From assembly GCF_030285625.1 (NCBI RefSeq), contig NZ_CP127294.1, positions 1,436,001-1,500,000 on the forward strand: 64,000 nt of DNA, in the 5' to 3' direction. The translations under genes were made by a program, and so were the position numbers. The notes below the pieces were generated by a model. It was not told the DNA's origin, searched no databases, and saw nothing but the letters and a program-made list of their open reading frames with translations. Origin of the DNA: Amycolatopsis sp. 2-15 (GTDB lineage: Bacteria; Actinomycetota; Actinomycetes; Mycobacteriales; Pseudonocardiaceae). This document shows, piece by piece, positions 52,830 to 61,938 of this stretch (within the stretch, counting starts at the first letter, position 1; each line of letters starts with the position of its first letter).

Positions 52830-53002
52830 CCTGCCGATTGCCGAGTGCAATGTCCAGCCCCGTCCCGCTCATCCGCCCGTCGGGGAAAGCCGACGCCCCC
52901 TTTGCCCCATTCCTGGTCACGGGCGCGGCACGGCGCGGGACAGCGTGGCACGTCGGTACGGCCAACCGGGCGAGTACCGGACGCCGCACGGGTGTCCGGC
53001 GG

Positions 53003-53848
53003 TCACAAACCGAAGCGGGCCCACGCGGCCTTGGTGGTCACCGCGTCGAGCACCGCGCTCGCCGCCGCGGGCGCGCCGATCCCGAGCCGGGCCAGCAGCG
53101 GCTTCTTCGGCTCCGCTACGAAGATCTCGGCGTCCGGATACCGCTCGGTGACGATCTGGCGCAGCGAGCCGAGACCGTCGATCAGCCCGAGGTCCATCGC
53201 CTTCTGCCCGAGCCAGACGTCACCGGTGAACAGGTCGTCGGTGTCGGTGAGCCGGCCGCCGCGGCGCTCCTTGACCCAGTCGACGAACAGCTCGTGGAGC
53301 TGGCTGTGCATCTTCTTGAGCCACTCGACGTCCTCGGGCTTCTCCGGGCTGAACGGGTCGAGCCGCGACTTGTTCGCGCCCGCCGTGTGCAGCCGGCGCT
53401 CGATGCCGAAGCGCTCCAGCAGGCCGGTGAACCCGAAGCCGCCGCTGATCACGCCGATGGAGCCGACCATCGACGTGCGGTGGGCGAAGATCTCGTCGGC
53501 CGCGCACGCGAGCCAGTAGCCGCCGGACGCCGCGACGTCCTCGGCGAAGGCCAGCACGGGCACGTTCTTCTCGTCGGCCAGCTGGCGGATGCGCTCCGCG
53601 ACCAGGCCCGACTGCGTCGGCGCGCCGCCCGGCGAGTTGATCAGCAACGCCACCGCCTTGAGCCGGTCGTGGCCGAACGCCCTGGTCAGCGCCGACTCGA
53701 CGGTCGCCAGGTTGATCGAGCCGCGCGCCAGCGGCGAAGGCGAAGGCGTGATCACGCCGTGCAGCTTCACCACTGCGACCACGTCCTTGCGCTCGACGCG
53801 GTCGCCGAGCACGGGCAGGCGGGACGTCAGCTTTTCGGTAACGCTCAT
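53003..53848 (-). CDS. sppA: SppA-type S49 signal peptide peptidase
   Basis: The protein has 281 residues, soluble short form. It shows VVAVVKLHGVITPSPSPL, INSPGGAPTQSGLVAERI, and the serine motif EDVAASGGYWLACAADEI with the nucleophile Ser. A Lys in GANKSRLDPFS fits the dyad. It degrades cleaved signal peptides or misfolded membrane segments. It is inserted between the kinase and regulator of the two-component pair, on the same strand. Confidence 0.88.
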   Translation of the reverse strand: MSVTEKLTSRLPVLGDRVERKDVVAVVKLHGVITPSPSPLARGSINLATVESALTRAFGHDRLKAVALLINSPGGAPTQSGLVAERIRQLADEKNVPVLAFAEDVAASGGYWLACAADEIFAHRTSMVGSIGVISGGFGFTGLLERFGIERRLHTAGANKSRLDPFSPEKPEDVEWLKKMHSQLHELFVDWVKERRGGRLTDTDDLFTGDVWLGQKAMDLGLIDGLGSLRQIVTERYPDAEIFVAEPKKPLLARLGIGAPAAASAVLDAVTTKAAWARFGL

Positions 53849-53866
53849 GCCGCCAGGCTAGCCATG

Positions 53867-55168
53867 TCAGTGGGCGGGCAGCATGCCCGAACGCGATCCG
53901 TTCACACCGTTGTGCTCGACCTCGTCGTCCTCGGGCCCGCCCTGCGACGGCACGTCGGCCGAGTAGTCGGGCATGTTCGGCCGCACGCCGAGCTTGAACT
54001 TCGGCACCCGCAGCGTCACCTTCATGCCCGCGCCGGGCGCGGTGTCGACGGTGAGCGCGTAGTCCTCGCCAAACACCTGGCGCATGCGCTGGTTGATGTT
54101 GCCGAGGCCGACGTGTGCGCCGGTGCGGTGCGCGTTCTTCAGGTCGGTGAGCGCGCGCGGGTCCATGCCGATGCCGTCGTCCTCGACGCTGATCAGGGCC
54201 TCGGTGCCGTAGTCCTGCGCGATCACGGTGACGCAGCCGCCGCTGGGCTTGCTGGCCAGGCCGTGTTTCACCGCGTTCTCCACCAGCGGCTGGATGATCA
54301 GGAACGGCACGACCACGCTCAGCACCTCGGGCGCGATCTTCATGCGCACCTCGAGGCGGCCGCCGAAGCTGGCGTTCTCGATCGTGAGGTAGCGGTCGAT
54401 GTTGCGCAGCTCCTCGGCCAGCGTGGTGTACATGCCGGAGGTGCGGAACGAGTAGCGCGTGAAGTCGGCGAAGTCCTGAAGCAGCTCGCGCGCCTCTTCG
54501 GGGTCCGTGCGGATGAGGGCGGAGATCGTGTTCAGCGCGTTGTAGACGAAGTGCGGCGAGATCTGCGCGCGCAGGGCCTTGATCTCGGCCTGGTTCAGCT
54601 GGTTGCGCGACTCCTCGAGGCGGGCCAGCTCGAACTGCGTGCAGACGAACTGCGCCACGGCCTCGGCCATCTGCACGAGCTTGCCGCGCGTGCGCCCGAC
54701 GACGATCAGCGTGGCCTCCGCCGTGCCCTCGACCAGGATCGGCACGATGGCAGCGGTTTTCATCTTGCAGGTGCCGCGGTGGTTGCACGGCATCTTGTTG
54801 TGGTCGGCGACGGCGCGGCGGTGCTTGCGCAGCGCGGTGCCGATGTCGTCGACGAGGTCGAGGTAGTGGTCGGTGGCCTCGCCGGCCCAGGACAGGAGCG
54901 TGCCCTCACTGTCGGTGATCCCCACGGCGAGGCAGTCGAGCACTTCGAGCAGCTCGGCCGTCATGCGGTTGGCGGCCTCCTCGTCGAGGCCGGCGCGCAG
55001 GTTCGGCGTGGCCTTCGACATCCGGTGCACGGCCTGCAGCACGGCGTCCTGGATCACGCCTTTGGGCCGGCGCACCTTGAAGAGCAGCACGAGAACGATG
55101 ACCGCGAGCACACCGGCCAGCGTCCACGGGACGACCTGCGCGAGGGGGAAGGCGGACACGACGTCCAT
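53867..55168 (-). CDS. LytS/YpdA-like sensor histidine kinase
   Basis: ATG 55168 gives 433 residues with one N-terminal membrane helix (VVPWTLAGVLAVIVLVLLFK). A GAF-like sensor region of about 180 residues contains NKMPCNHRGTC, a Cys/His cluster that may bind metal or sense redox. The HisKA phospho-acceptor is IKALRAQISPHFVYNALNTI and the ATPase domain shows PLVENAVKHGLASK and DDGIGM. Partner of the LytTR regulator. Pyruvate- or acetate-sensing is inferred from the symporter nearby. Confidence 0.88.
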   Translation of the reverse strand: MDVVSAFPLAQVVPWTLAGVLAVIVLVLLFKVRRPKGVIQDAVLQAVHRMSKATPNLRAGLDEEAANRMTAELLEVLDCLAVGITDSEGTLLSWAGEATDHYLDLVDDIGTALRKHRRAVADHNKMPCNHRGTCKMKTAAIVPILVEGTAEATLIVVGRTRGKLVQMAEAVAQFVCTQFELARLEESRNQLNQAEIKALRAQISPHFVYNALNTISALIRTDPEEARELLQDFADFTRYSFRTSGMYTTLAEELRNIDRYLTIENASFGGRLEVRMKIAPEVLSVVVPFLIIQPLVENAVKHGLASKPSGGCVTVIAQDYGTEALISVEDDGIGMDPRALTDLKNAHRTGAHVGLGNINQRMRQVFGEDYALTVDTAPGAGMKVTLRVPKFKLGVRPNMPDYSADVPSQGGPEDDEVEHNGVNGSRSGMLPAH

Positions 55169-55381
55169 GCTCTGCGCTCGACCGACCGGGTGCAAGGCTT
55201 GCTCCCCACTTTCTGTCCAGTTGTGACGACCGAGGGTGGCTGAACCCTACCGAGCGGCGTGCCAAGGCCGCATGGTCACTCCCTGCGACGGACGACGGCC
55301 TGGTTTTTTCCCGTTCGGCCCAGCGCTCTCCCGGCGCGAACGGACCCGTCGTGCGGGGGTTCGCGAAGCCGGGGCCCGGTG

Positions 55382-56242
55382 TTACTTGAGCAGCCGCGAC
55401 ATCCGGCGGTCGGCCAGGGGTTTGCCGCCCGTCTGGCAGGTGGGGCAGTACTGGAAGGACTTGTCGGCGAAGGAGATCTCGCGGATGGTGTCGCCGCAGA
55501 CCGGGCAGGGCAGGCCGGTGCGGGCGTGCACGCGCAGGCCCGAGCGCTTCTCGCCCTTGAGCATCGCGGCTTTCTGGCCGACGGAGCGCTGCACGGCGTC
55601 GGACTCGATGTCGTGGATGGCGGCGGCCAGCGTCTCCAGCGCGCCCTCGTCGAGCTTGCCGACGGTGGCGTAGGGCGAAAGCTTGGCCTTGTGCATGATC
55701 TCGTCGGAGTAGGCGTTGCCGATGCCGGCGATGAGCGACTGGTCGGTGAGCGCCCACTTGAGCCGCGTGCCCTTCCCGGCGAACAGCTCGCGCAGCTGCG
55801 ACGCGTCGAGCGACAACGCGTCCGGCCCCAGGCGGGCGACGCTCGGGATCTCGCTCGGGTCGTGGACGATCCAGACGGCGAGGCCCTTCTTCGTGCCGGC
55901 CTCGGTGAGGTCGAAGCCCGGGCCGGCCGCTGCGTTGAGGTGCACGCGCAGCGAGATCGGGCCCTTGCCGGGCTTCAACGGCGTCGGCGAAAGCTGGTCG
56001 TACCAGCGCAGCCAGCCGGCGCGCGCCAAGTGGACGACGAGGTGCAGGTCACCGAGGACCACGTCGAGGTGCTTACCGTGGCGGGTGGCGCCGGTGATTT
56101 CGCGGCCGTGCAGCTCGGTGTAGGGCGGCACGGCCGTCTTCAGGACGCTGAGCGAGGCGACGTCGAGCCGGAACACCGTGGAGCCCACGGCGTGTTCGCG
56201 CAGGTGGTGGGCCAGTGCTTCGACCTCGGGCAGCTCGGGCAT
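55382..56242 (-). CDS. Fpg/Nei-family DNA glycosylase
   Basis: The protein has 286 residues. The catalytic N-terminus PELPEVEALAHHL holds Pro1 and Glu2 after Met removal; TDQSLIAGIGNAYSDEI is the helix-two-turn-helix, and the zinc finger is PCPVCGDTIREISF with YCPTCQTGG. It excises oxidised bases and nicks AP sites. Zinc-finger and N-terminal motifs are complete, so it should be active. Substrate range (Fpg versus Nei) is not decided here. Confidence 0.92.
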   Translation of the reverse strand: MPELPEVEALAHHLREHAVGSTVFRLDVASLSVLKTAVPPYTELHGREITGATRHGKHLDVVLGDLHLVVHLARAGWLRWYDQLSPTPLKPGKGPISLRVHLNAAAGPGFDLTEAGTKKGLAVWIVHDPSEIPSVARLGPDALSLDASQLRELFAGKGTRLKWALTDQSLIAGIGNAYSDEIMHKAKLSPYATVGKLDEGALETLAAAIHDIESDAVQRSVGQKAAMLKGEKRSGLRVHARTGLPCPVCGDTIREISFADKSFQYCPTCQTGGKPLADRRMSRLLK

Positions 56243-56284
56243 GGCACCAGTCTTGCTCGTGCTGCCCGAATCGGCCAGGTGCCG

Positions 56285-56725
56285 TTATTCGACCGGGTGC
56301 AGGGGACCGTCGAAATCGGGCAGCGAGTGCTTCTGGATCGTCTTCGTGATCCGCTTGACCTCGCCCGACACCGTGAACATGCCCCGGATCGTGCCGACCC
56401 AGCGCTCCGAGGGCCGATCGCCCGCCACGTCGCCCTCGGTCTCGGCCACGACCGTCCACGGCCGCCGCAGGATCCAGCGCAACGGGAAGAACAGCAGCAC
56501 CAGCAGGATCGCGAGGAACACCCACGCCGGCACGCGCACCTGGTCCGGCGTCCAGATCACGAGCACCACGGCCAGGAACGCGGTGACCAGGAGCATGGCG
56601 ATGCCCGGCGTGTAGCTGCCGGCCACGTCGTGTTCGAAATCGTCCGCGGTGGCGGGCGCACGCCACTCCATCTGGGCTCGGACCACCCAGTCGCGGCCGT
56701 CTTCGCCGCGCACCAGCCGGTTCAT
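56285..56725 (-). CDS. Conserved two-helix membrane protein
   Basis: The protein has 146 residues. A soluble N-terminus (RGEDGRDWVVRAQMEWRAPA) precedes two membrane helices (GIAMLLVTAFLAVVLVIWTP and VFLAILLVLLFFPLRWILRR), and a C-terminal soluble domain follows. It is conserved in actinobacteria to my knowledge but unnamed. It follows the glycosylase on the same strand with 42 bases between. Confidence 0.7.
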   Translation of the reverse strand: MNRLVRGEDGRDWVVRAQMEWRAPATADDFEHDVAGSYTPGIAMLLVTAFLAVVLVIWTPDQVRVPAWVFLAILLVLLFFPLRWILRRPWTVVAETEGDVAGDRPSERWVGTIRGMFTVSGEVKRITKTIQKHSLPDFDGPLHPVE

Positions 56726-56833
56726 CCTGTTGCCTCCCGGGCGACGCTCGAGTCGGTCAACGCTACCGTGACGGCGCCTGTCAGCGCGAGGTGGTCACGG
56801 AGCGTGGCGTGAGGTTTGCCCGGTTTTCGCTGC

Positions 56834-58450
56834 TCAGGGAGCCGGCGGTGAATCGGAATCGGCCGAACCGGTGACATCCGAGGGGGTCACGTCTCCCGAG
56901 TCCTGGGACGCCGTATCGGTGTCGGACCGCGTGAGGGACTCCGATTCGGACTGCGTGGACTTGGTCGGCGTGGACTTCGCGCTCGAACCGGGCTTCTCCG
57001 GAACGGTGTCGCCCGGCGTCGGCGTGGTCGTGACCGTCGGCGGCAGGTAGGTCTCGGGCGGCGGCACGTAGGTGAACGACGGCGGCGGCACGAACGACGG
57101 CGGGTACGAGGTCCGCGTGGTGCTGTACGGGCCGTCGATCGTCGGGTCGTCGCACGGGTCGCCCGACGACGTCAGGTCCGGCTCGGTGTCCGCGCGCGAG
57201 TCCGTGGAGTTCTCGCTCGACATCGGGGACTGCGACGGGCCACCTGCCGGCAGGTCGTCCCGCGCCGAACCGTCGGACGGCTGCCCGGCACCGGCACCGG
57301 CTCCGGCGACGGGCCCGCCCGGGAACTTCGGCACGTCGTTGGTGCCCAGGTGCGAGCCAATGGTGTGGGTCGACGGGTGCTGCGGCCGCGCCGCGCCGTG
57401 CAACTGGCCGGTCACCACGCGCGGGGGGTGCTGCACCTGCGGCGGCGGCTGCTGAGCCGGCGGCGCGGGCGGCTGCAACGCCAGCTCCGGCGCGCCACCC
57501 TGGAGCCCGACGTCCTGCACCGGGTGCGAACCGAACACGAGCGGACCGGTCGTGAACCCGGCGACGCCCGCGGCGGCCGTCGACGCGAGCGCAAGGCCCA
57601 CCTTCACCTTCGAGCCGAACAGCACGCTCTTCACGGCGGTGACCACACCCGTTGTTTTGCCGATGCCCACCAGCGCGGGCACCGCGACCACGATCACCTC
57701 GGCGTGCGCCCGCAGCGAAGAACAGACGTCGCGCAGCTCGTCCTGCGTCGCGCGACACGAAGCGCACCCCAGCAGGTGCGCCTTGATCCGCTCGGCTTCG
57801 GCACCCGTGACGCTGCCGGCAGTGAAGCCGCCCATCTTCTCGACGACCGAGCGGCACGTCTCCGGCCCACGGTTCACCGAAAGATGCGCCTGCAGGTAGG
57901 CCGCCCTGAGACCTTGGCGAGCGCGGCGGGCGAGCGCCGCCGTCGCGTTGGCCGAAAGCCCGAAATGCGGCGCGACCATGGCCGGCTGCTCGCCCTCGAC
58001 CTCGGTCTGCCACAACACCGTGCGCCAGCGCTCGGGCAAGCTGGTGAACGCCGTGGTGATCAGCGTGTGCTCGGCGGTGCGCGCGTTGGTGTCGGCACCC
58101 GCGCCGGCACGGAACGTCAGCTCGTCGTCGGTCACCGGCACGTCGCGGCGCGCCCCGTGCCACTCCCACGACACCCGGCGGGCGACGGTCAGCAGATACG
58201 CGCGGACGTAGTCACGCGGGCCCGCGCCGCGCCGCAGCGCCTGCAGAACCCGGAAGAACGTCTCCGCCGTGATGTCCTCGGCCTCGGAACTGTCCGACGC
58301 GAGGCTCTGCGCCAATCTGCGCACCGCCGCGGCGTGGAGCTCGAACAGCTCCCCGAACGCGGCGTCTTCCCCATTGCGGAGCCGCTGAAGAAGTGCCCGC
58401 TCGTCGGATTCCGAGGCCGCTGGTGGCGGCGCCGTGCCCAGCTCGGTCAT
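56834..58450 (-). CDS. ECF sigma factor fused to zinc-finger, membrane helix and disordered tail
   Basis: ATG 58450 follows GGAGGAGGTG; the product has 538 residues. Residues 1-170 are an ECF sigma factor (RLRNGEDAAFGELFELHAAA, DITAETFFRVLQAL, SLPERWRTVLWQTEVEGEQP). Residues about 205-240 hold an anti-sigma zinc-binding motif IKAHLLGCASCRATQ. One membrane helix follows near residue 285. The remaining 240 residues are a Pro/Ser/Thr/Asp-rich extracellular tail. Sigma and anti-sigma in one chain suggest regulation by intramembrane or proteolytic release. Confidence 0.85.
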   Translation of the reverse strand: MTELGTAPPPAASESDERALLQRLRNGEDAAFGELFELHAAAVRRLAQSLASDSSEAEDITAETFFRVLQALRRGAGPRDYVRAYLLTVARRVSWEWHGARRDVPVTDDELTFRAGAGADTNARTAEHTLITTAFTSLPERWRTVLWQTEVEGEQPAMVAPHFGLSANATAALARRARQGLRAAYLQAHLSVNRGPETCRSVVEKMGGFTAGSVTGAEAERIKAHLLGCASCRATQDELRDVCSSLRAHAEVIVVAVPALVGIGKTTGVVTAVKSVLFGSKVKVGLALASTAAAGVAGFTTGPLVFGSHPVQDVGLQGGAPELALQPPAPPAQQPPPQVQHPPRVVTGQLHGAARPQHPSTHTIGSHLGTNDVPKFPGGPVAGAGAGAGQPSDGSARDDLPAGGPSQSPMSSENSTDSRADTEPDLTSSGDPCDDPTIDGPYSTTRTSYPPSFVPPPSFTYVPPPETYLPPTVTTTPTPGDTVPEKPGSSAKSTPTKSTQSESESLTRSDTDTASQDSGDVTPSDVTGSADSDSPPAP

Positions 58451-58631
58451 CCGGCAAGGCACCTCCTCCCCCGAAGGACTCACCACTCGGTCGAATGGGG
58501 ACACCATACGGAGCGAAATGCCCGTCGTCACCCCTTGTACGCCCGATGTGACAACGAAGCACCGAGTCGAAGCACGTCACAGGCCGGGCCGGGCCAAGAC
58601 GGACCCCCCGAAAGTGGCTCTCACCCCCCGG

Positions 58632-58637
58632 TATAGA
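58632..58637 (+). promoter_or_regulatory. -10 element upstream of tRNA-Gly
   Basis: TATAGA lies 32 bases before the tRNA 5' end. The -35 element is weak (GAAAGT around 58610). Confidence 0.45.
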
Positions 58638-58669
58638 GTTACGCCAACACCGAGCAACAAGCGGTCAAC

Positions 58670-58742
58670 GCGGATGTAGCGCAGCTGGTAGCGCATCACC
58701 TTGCCAAGGTGAGGGTCGCGGGTTCGAATCCCGTCATCCGCT
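58670..58742 (+). tRNA. tRNA-Gly (GCC)
   Basis: The sequence folds as a cloverleaf: acceptor GCGGATG pairs with CATCCGC, the D-arm contains AGCTGGT, the anticodon stem TCACC pairs with GGTGA around loop TTGCCAA (anticodon GCC, glycine), and the T-loop is GGGTTCGAATCCC. CCA is not encoded. A bipartite hairpin at 58751-58789 probably ends transcription. Confidence 0.95.
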
Positions 58743-58750
58743 CGGTCCAG

Positions 58751-58789
58751 GGGCCACTGTGTCTGCGGAATGCGCAGACCCGGTGGCCC
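58751..58789 (+). terminator. Bipartite hairpin after tRNA-Gly
   Basis: GGGCCAC at 58751-58757 pairs with GTGGCCC at 58783-58789, and inside GTCTGCG pairs with CGCAGAC. It follows the tRNA by 9 bases. Confidence 0.75.
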
Positions 58790-58924
58790 TCGCCATATCT
58801 CCCGGGGGCCGAGCCCCCGGACCCCCACGGTGCCATCGGTGACCATTCCTGCATGGCTGGGTTGGGGAGCTACTGCGCGGGGCGCAGTGCTCGTGGTGGG
58901 ACAGATGCGTTGTTTAGGTGCGGG

Positions 58925-59399
58925 TGAGATGTGTTGCGCGGGTGAGTTGAGTGGTGAGAGACCTGCGCCGCCCAGTGACCGGGGCGAGGCGCGCTGCGCC
59001 GGCGAGTTGAGTGGTGAGACAGCTGCGCCGCCCAGTTACCGGGGCGAGGCGCGCTGCGCCGGCGAGTTGAGTGGTGAGACAGCTGCGCCGCCCAGTTACC
59101 GGGGGCGAGGCGCGCTGCGCCGGCGAGTTGAGTGGTGAGACAGCTGCGCCGCCCAGTTACCGGGGGCGAGGCGCGCTGCGCCGGCGAGTTGAGTGGTGAG
59201 ACAGCTGCGCCGCCCAGTTACCGGGGCGAGGCGCGCTGCGCCGGCGAGTTGAGTGGTGAGACAGCTGCGCCGCCCAGTTACCGGGGCGAGGCGCGCTGCG
59301 CCGGCGAGTTGAGTGGTGAGACAGCTGCGCCGCCCAGTTACCGGGGCGAGGCGCGCTGCGCCGGCGAGTTGAGTGGTGAGACAGCTGCGCCGCCGGCTT
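58925..59399. repeat. 60-bp minisatellite, seven near-identical units plus one diverged
   Basis: Units start at 58981, 59041, 59101, 59162, 59223, 59283 and 59343, each beginning GGGGCGAGGCGCGCTGCGCC and including GAGTTGAGTGGTGAGACAGC. A diverged copy occupies 58925-58980 and the last is cut short. Two units have one extra G. The unit contains the self-complementary stretch GGCGCGCTGCGCC and CAGCTG. Because 60 is divisible by three, frames on both strands stay open, but codon composition does not look like a gene. Confidence 0.9.
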
Positions 59400-59866
59400 G
59401 CGGGGCGCGGGTGAGGTCGTAGACCGGCGGGCACGCGCGGAGGTCGAGCACAGCGGCCGACCATCCGGCCAAGGGGCGGCGACTCCACCCAGGCGGCAGA
59501 CGGCCGACAACGTAGGGCGTGGGACCGCCCAGACCCCTCCCAGCTCCTCGATCCGCAGCTTTGACCGTCCGTGACAATCGATGATCGGGGTGCGTCCCAG
59601 CGGCACCCGCAAACCACCCACTCAGGCGACCCCGCAACACCGAAACGCGAGCCGGACGGCGCGGTCGAAGGCAAGCGGGGGGTTAGCGCCGGGCTAGCGG
59701 GAGGCAAGGCCGTGGGGCAGGCCGAAGCAATCCGCCGTGCGGCGTAACTTGTCTACCAGCCAAAGTGGTGACTCGGCCCGTAAGACCGGTTCGGAAGTTG
59801 TTTTCATCATGTGTTAGTCACTCGTTCCCAGATAACCACCTTTTTGGGTGACGGCGTAGCTGCAGG
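59400..59866. other. 467-base gene-free stretch before phospholipase C
   Basis: No supported gene. The last 110 bases (TCATCATGTGTTAGTCACTC and AACCACCTTTTTGG) are A+T-rich and likely hold the phospholipase promoter. A 7-bp hairpin (GGGTGAC 59846-59852 with GTCACCC 59869-59875) covers the start region. Confidence 0.5.
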
Positions 59867-59875
59867 GTGTCACCC

Positions 59876-61348
59876 ATGACCGAACTGACTCGTCGCCGTC
59901 TTCTCGGATCCACCGCCGGGGCGGCCGCCGCCGCGGCGGCCGCCACGTTGTTGCCGCCGAGTGTGCAGAAAGCGCTCGCCCAGGGGGCGCCCAAGCACGG
60001 CTCGATCAAGGACATCGAGCACGTTGTGCTGCTGATGCAGGAAAACCGGTCGTTCGACCACTACTTCGGCACCATGCGCGGCGTCCGCGGGTTCGGCGAC
60101 CCGCACGCGGCGAAGCTGCCGAACGGCAAGTCCGTGTTCTACCAGCCCGACGCCGAGAACCCCGCCGGCTACGCACTGCCGTTCCACCTCGACACGCACG
60201 CCACCAACGCCCAGAAGATCCCCTCGACCTCCCACGCCTGGCAGGTCCAGCACGACGCCCTCAACGGCGGCAAGATGGACAACTGGCTCCCCGCCCACCG
60301 CAAGGCCGACGGCAAGAACGGCCCGTACGTGATGGGCTACCACACGCGCGCCGACCTGCCGTTCCAGTTCGCGCTCGCCGAGTCGTTCACCGTGTGCGAC
60401 AGCTACTTCTGCTCGGTGCTCGGCCCGACGTGGCCCAACCGCATGATGTGGATGACCGGCACCGTCGACCCCGACGGCGAGAACGGCGGCCCCATCCTCG
60501 ACAACACCGCCCCCGCCGGCGGCTACACCTGGACCACGTACGCGGAGCGCCTCCAGGCCGCGGGCGTGAGCTGGAAGGTCTACGAGCAGAGCGACACCTA
60601 CGGCTGCAACATGCTCGAGAACTTCGCCAACTTCAAGAACGCGCCGGCCGACTCGCCGCTCGCCGTCAACGGCCTGACCCACCGCCCCGAGGGCCAGTTC
60701 GAGTACGACGCGCGCAACGACAAGCTGCCCACCGTCTCGTGGATCATCTGCACCTCCACGGCCTCGGAGCACCCGAACTACACGCCCGCCGAGGGCGCGG
60801 CGTTCGTCGCCTCGAAGATCGACGCCATCGCGTCCAACCCGGACGTGTGGGCCAAGACCGTGTTCATCCTCAACTACGACGAGAACGACGGCCTGTTCGA
60901 CCACGTCGTCCCGCCGATGCCGCCCGCCGGCACCCCGCACGAGTTCGTCAACGGCACCTCGCACGGCGGCACCAAGGGCAACGGCCTCGCGGTCGGCGCG
61001 GGCTACCGCGTGCCGGCGATCGTGATCTCGCCGTGGACCGCGGGTGGCTGGGTGTGCAGCGAGCCGTTCGACCACACGTCGACGCTGCAGTTCCTCGAGC
61101 AGGTCACCGGCGTGCGCGAGACGAACATCTCCGACTGGCGCCGCAAGACCTTCGGTGACCTGACCTCGGCGTTCCGCTTCAACGACCACAAGGCGCAGCC
61201 GCCGACGCTGCCCGACACCTCGGGCCCGCTCACGCTGTCGCGCTACGAGGCCGCGAACCTGCCCGCCCCGGTGTTCCCGGGCACGGACCAGAAGCCGCCG
61301 CGCCAGGAGCCAGGCAGCCGCCCGCAGACGGGGCAGCACCACCACTGA
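59876..61348 (+). CDS. Tat-exported phospholipase C
   Basis: ATG 59876 gives 490 residues (GTG 59867 also possible). The Tat signal TRRRLLGSTAGAAAAAAAAT is followed by an alkaline-phosphatase-superfamily phospholipase C domain. HVVLLMQENRSFDHYFGTMR holds the metal-binding and nucleophile region, GPTWPNRMMWMTGTVDPDG and NYDENDGLFDHVVPP hold further active-site residues, and HTSTLQFLEQVTGV ends the domain. It hydrolyses phospholipids, or acid phosphate esters, outside the cell. It lacks the long C-terminal domains of mycobacterial PLC, so it is the short form. Regulation is unknown. Confidence 0.92.
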   Translation: MTELTRRRLLGSTAGAAAAAAAATLLPPSVQKALAQGAPKHGSIKDIEHVVLLMQENRSFDHYFGTMRGVRGFGDPHAAKLPNGKSVFYQPDAENPAGYALPFHLDTHATNAQKIPSTSHAWQVQHDALNGGKMDNWLPAHRKADGKNGPYVMGYHTRADLPFQFALAESFTVCDSYFCSVLGPTWPNRMMWMTGTVDPDGENGGPILDNTAPAGGYTWTTYAERLQAAGVSWKVYEQSDTYGCNMLENFANFKNAPADSPLAVNGLTHRPEGQFEYDARNDKLPTVSWIICTSTASEHPNYTPAEGAAFVASKIDAIASNPDVWAKTVFILNYDENDGLFDHVVPPMPPAGTPHEFVNGTSHGGTKGNGLAVGAGYRVPAIVISPWTAGGWVCSEPFDHTSTLQFLEQVTGVRETNISDWRRKTFGDLTSAFRFNDHKAQPPTLPDTSGPLTLSRYEAANLPAPVFPGTDQKPPRQEPGSRPQTGQHHH

Positions 61349-61386
61349 CGCCTGTCTCCACGACGCCCTCCCGCGGGCAGAAAAAG

Positions 61387-61427
61387 CGAACGGCCCCTTT
61401 GTGCCACAAGCGCGAAGGGGCCGTTCG
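61387..61427. terminator. Bidirectional terminator
   Basis: CGAACGGCCCCTT at 61387-61399 pairs exactly with AAGGGGCCGTTCG at 61415-61427. An A-run lies to the left and a TTTT to the right, so it can end both the phospholipase and the leftward Imm7 gene. Confidence 0.85.
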
Positions 61428-61451
61428 TGCCGTTTTAGCTACAGCACAGTC

Positions 61452-61853
61452 CTACAGCTCGTAGACGTCCAGCACGGTCGGGGCGACCGGCGTCAAGTGC
61501 GCGTCGGCGTGCTCGCAGACGACCCCGCGCGCCATGCGGAACACGCGGAACTCGTTGTCGTGGTCGGGATCCTGGTCGTCCCACACGTGCAGCAGCCCGT
61601 AGGAGCCGGGCGCCAGCTCACCGACGCGCGTGAACGTCTCCAGCAGCTCGGGCGCGATCGCGCCGCCGTGCTTGTCCAGACCGCCGAGGTGCAGCATCGG
61701 CATGCCCGCGCTCCAGCGGAGGTCGACGAGGTCCAGCGTGCCGGCGTCACGCACGGCTCGGTGGACACGATCGACGAGGCGCTCCAGCAGAGCAGCGTCG
61801 TCGTCGCCGCTCGTGGTCGCGGCGATGGTCACCCAGCCGTGGTATTCGTACAC
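61452..61853 (-). CDS. Imm7-family immunity protein
   Basis: The protein has 133 residues. YEYHGWVTIAATTSGDDDAA at the start and SYGLLHVWDDQDPDHDNEFR, with FRVFRMARGVVCEHADAHLT, match the Imm7 immunity family that protects against polymorphic toxins. No toxin, WXG100 or type VII gene is in the window, so it is an orphan immunity gene. It is upstream of the terminator at 61387. Confidence 0.85.
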   Translation of the reverse strand: MYEYHGWVTIAATTSGDDDAALLERLVDRVHRAVRDAGTLDLVDLRWSAGMPMLHLGGLDKHGGAIAPELLETFTRVGELAPGSYGLLHVWDDQDPDHDNEFRVFRMARGVVCEHADAHLTPVAPTVLDVYEL

Positions 61854-61938
61854 GTCGCGAACGGTAGCAGCGCCACAAGCTGCGCCGATGCGCCGGTCGG
61901 CCCGCCGCGACGGGCGGTTCCCCAGGCGGGACGGGCGG

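Noticed and set aside
52838..55243. 801-codon plus-strand frame
   Set aside because: Antisense shadow of sppA and the LytS-like kinase; no domain seen.
58925..59399. Possible CRISPR array
   Set aside because: Units are contiguous, 60 bases long and nearly identical throughout; there are no unique spacers and no cas genes.
58770..59422. Open frames across the minisatellite (for example ELSGETAAPPSY repeats)
   Set aside because: They stay open only because the unit is 60 bases; no start context, and the opposite strand is equally open.
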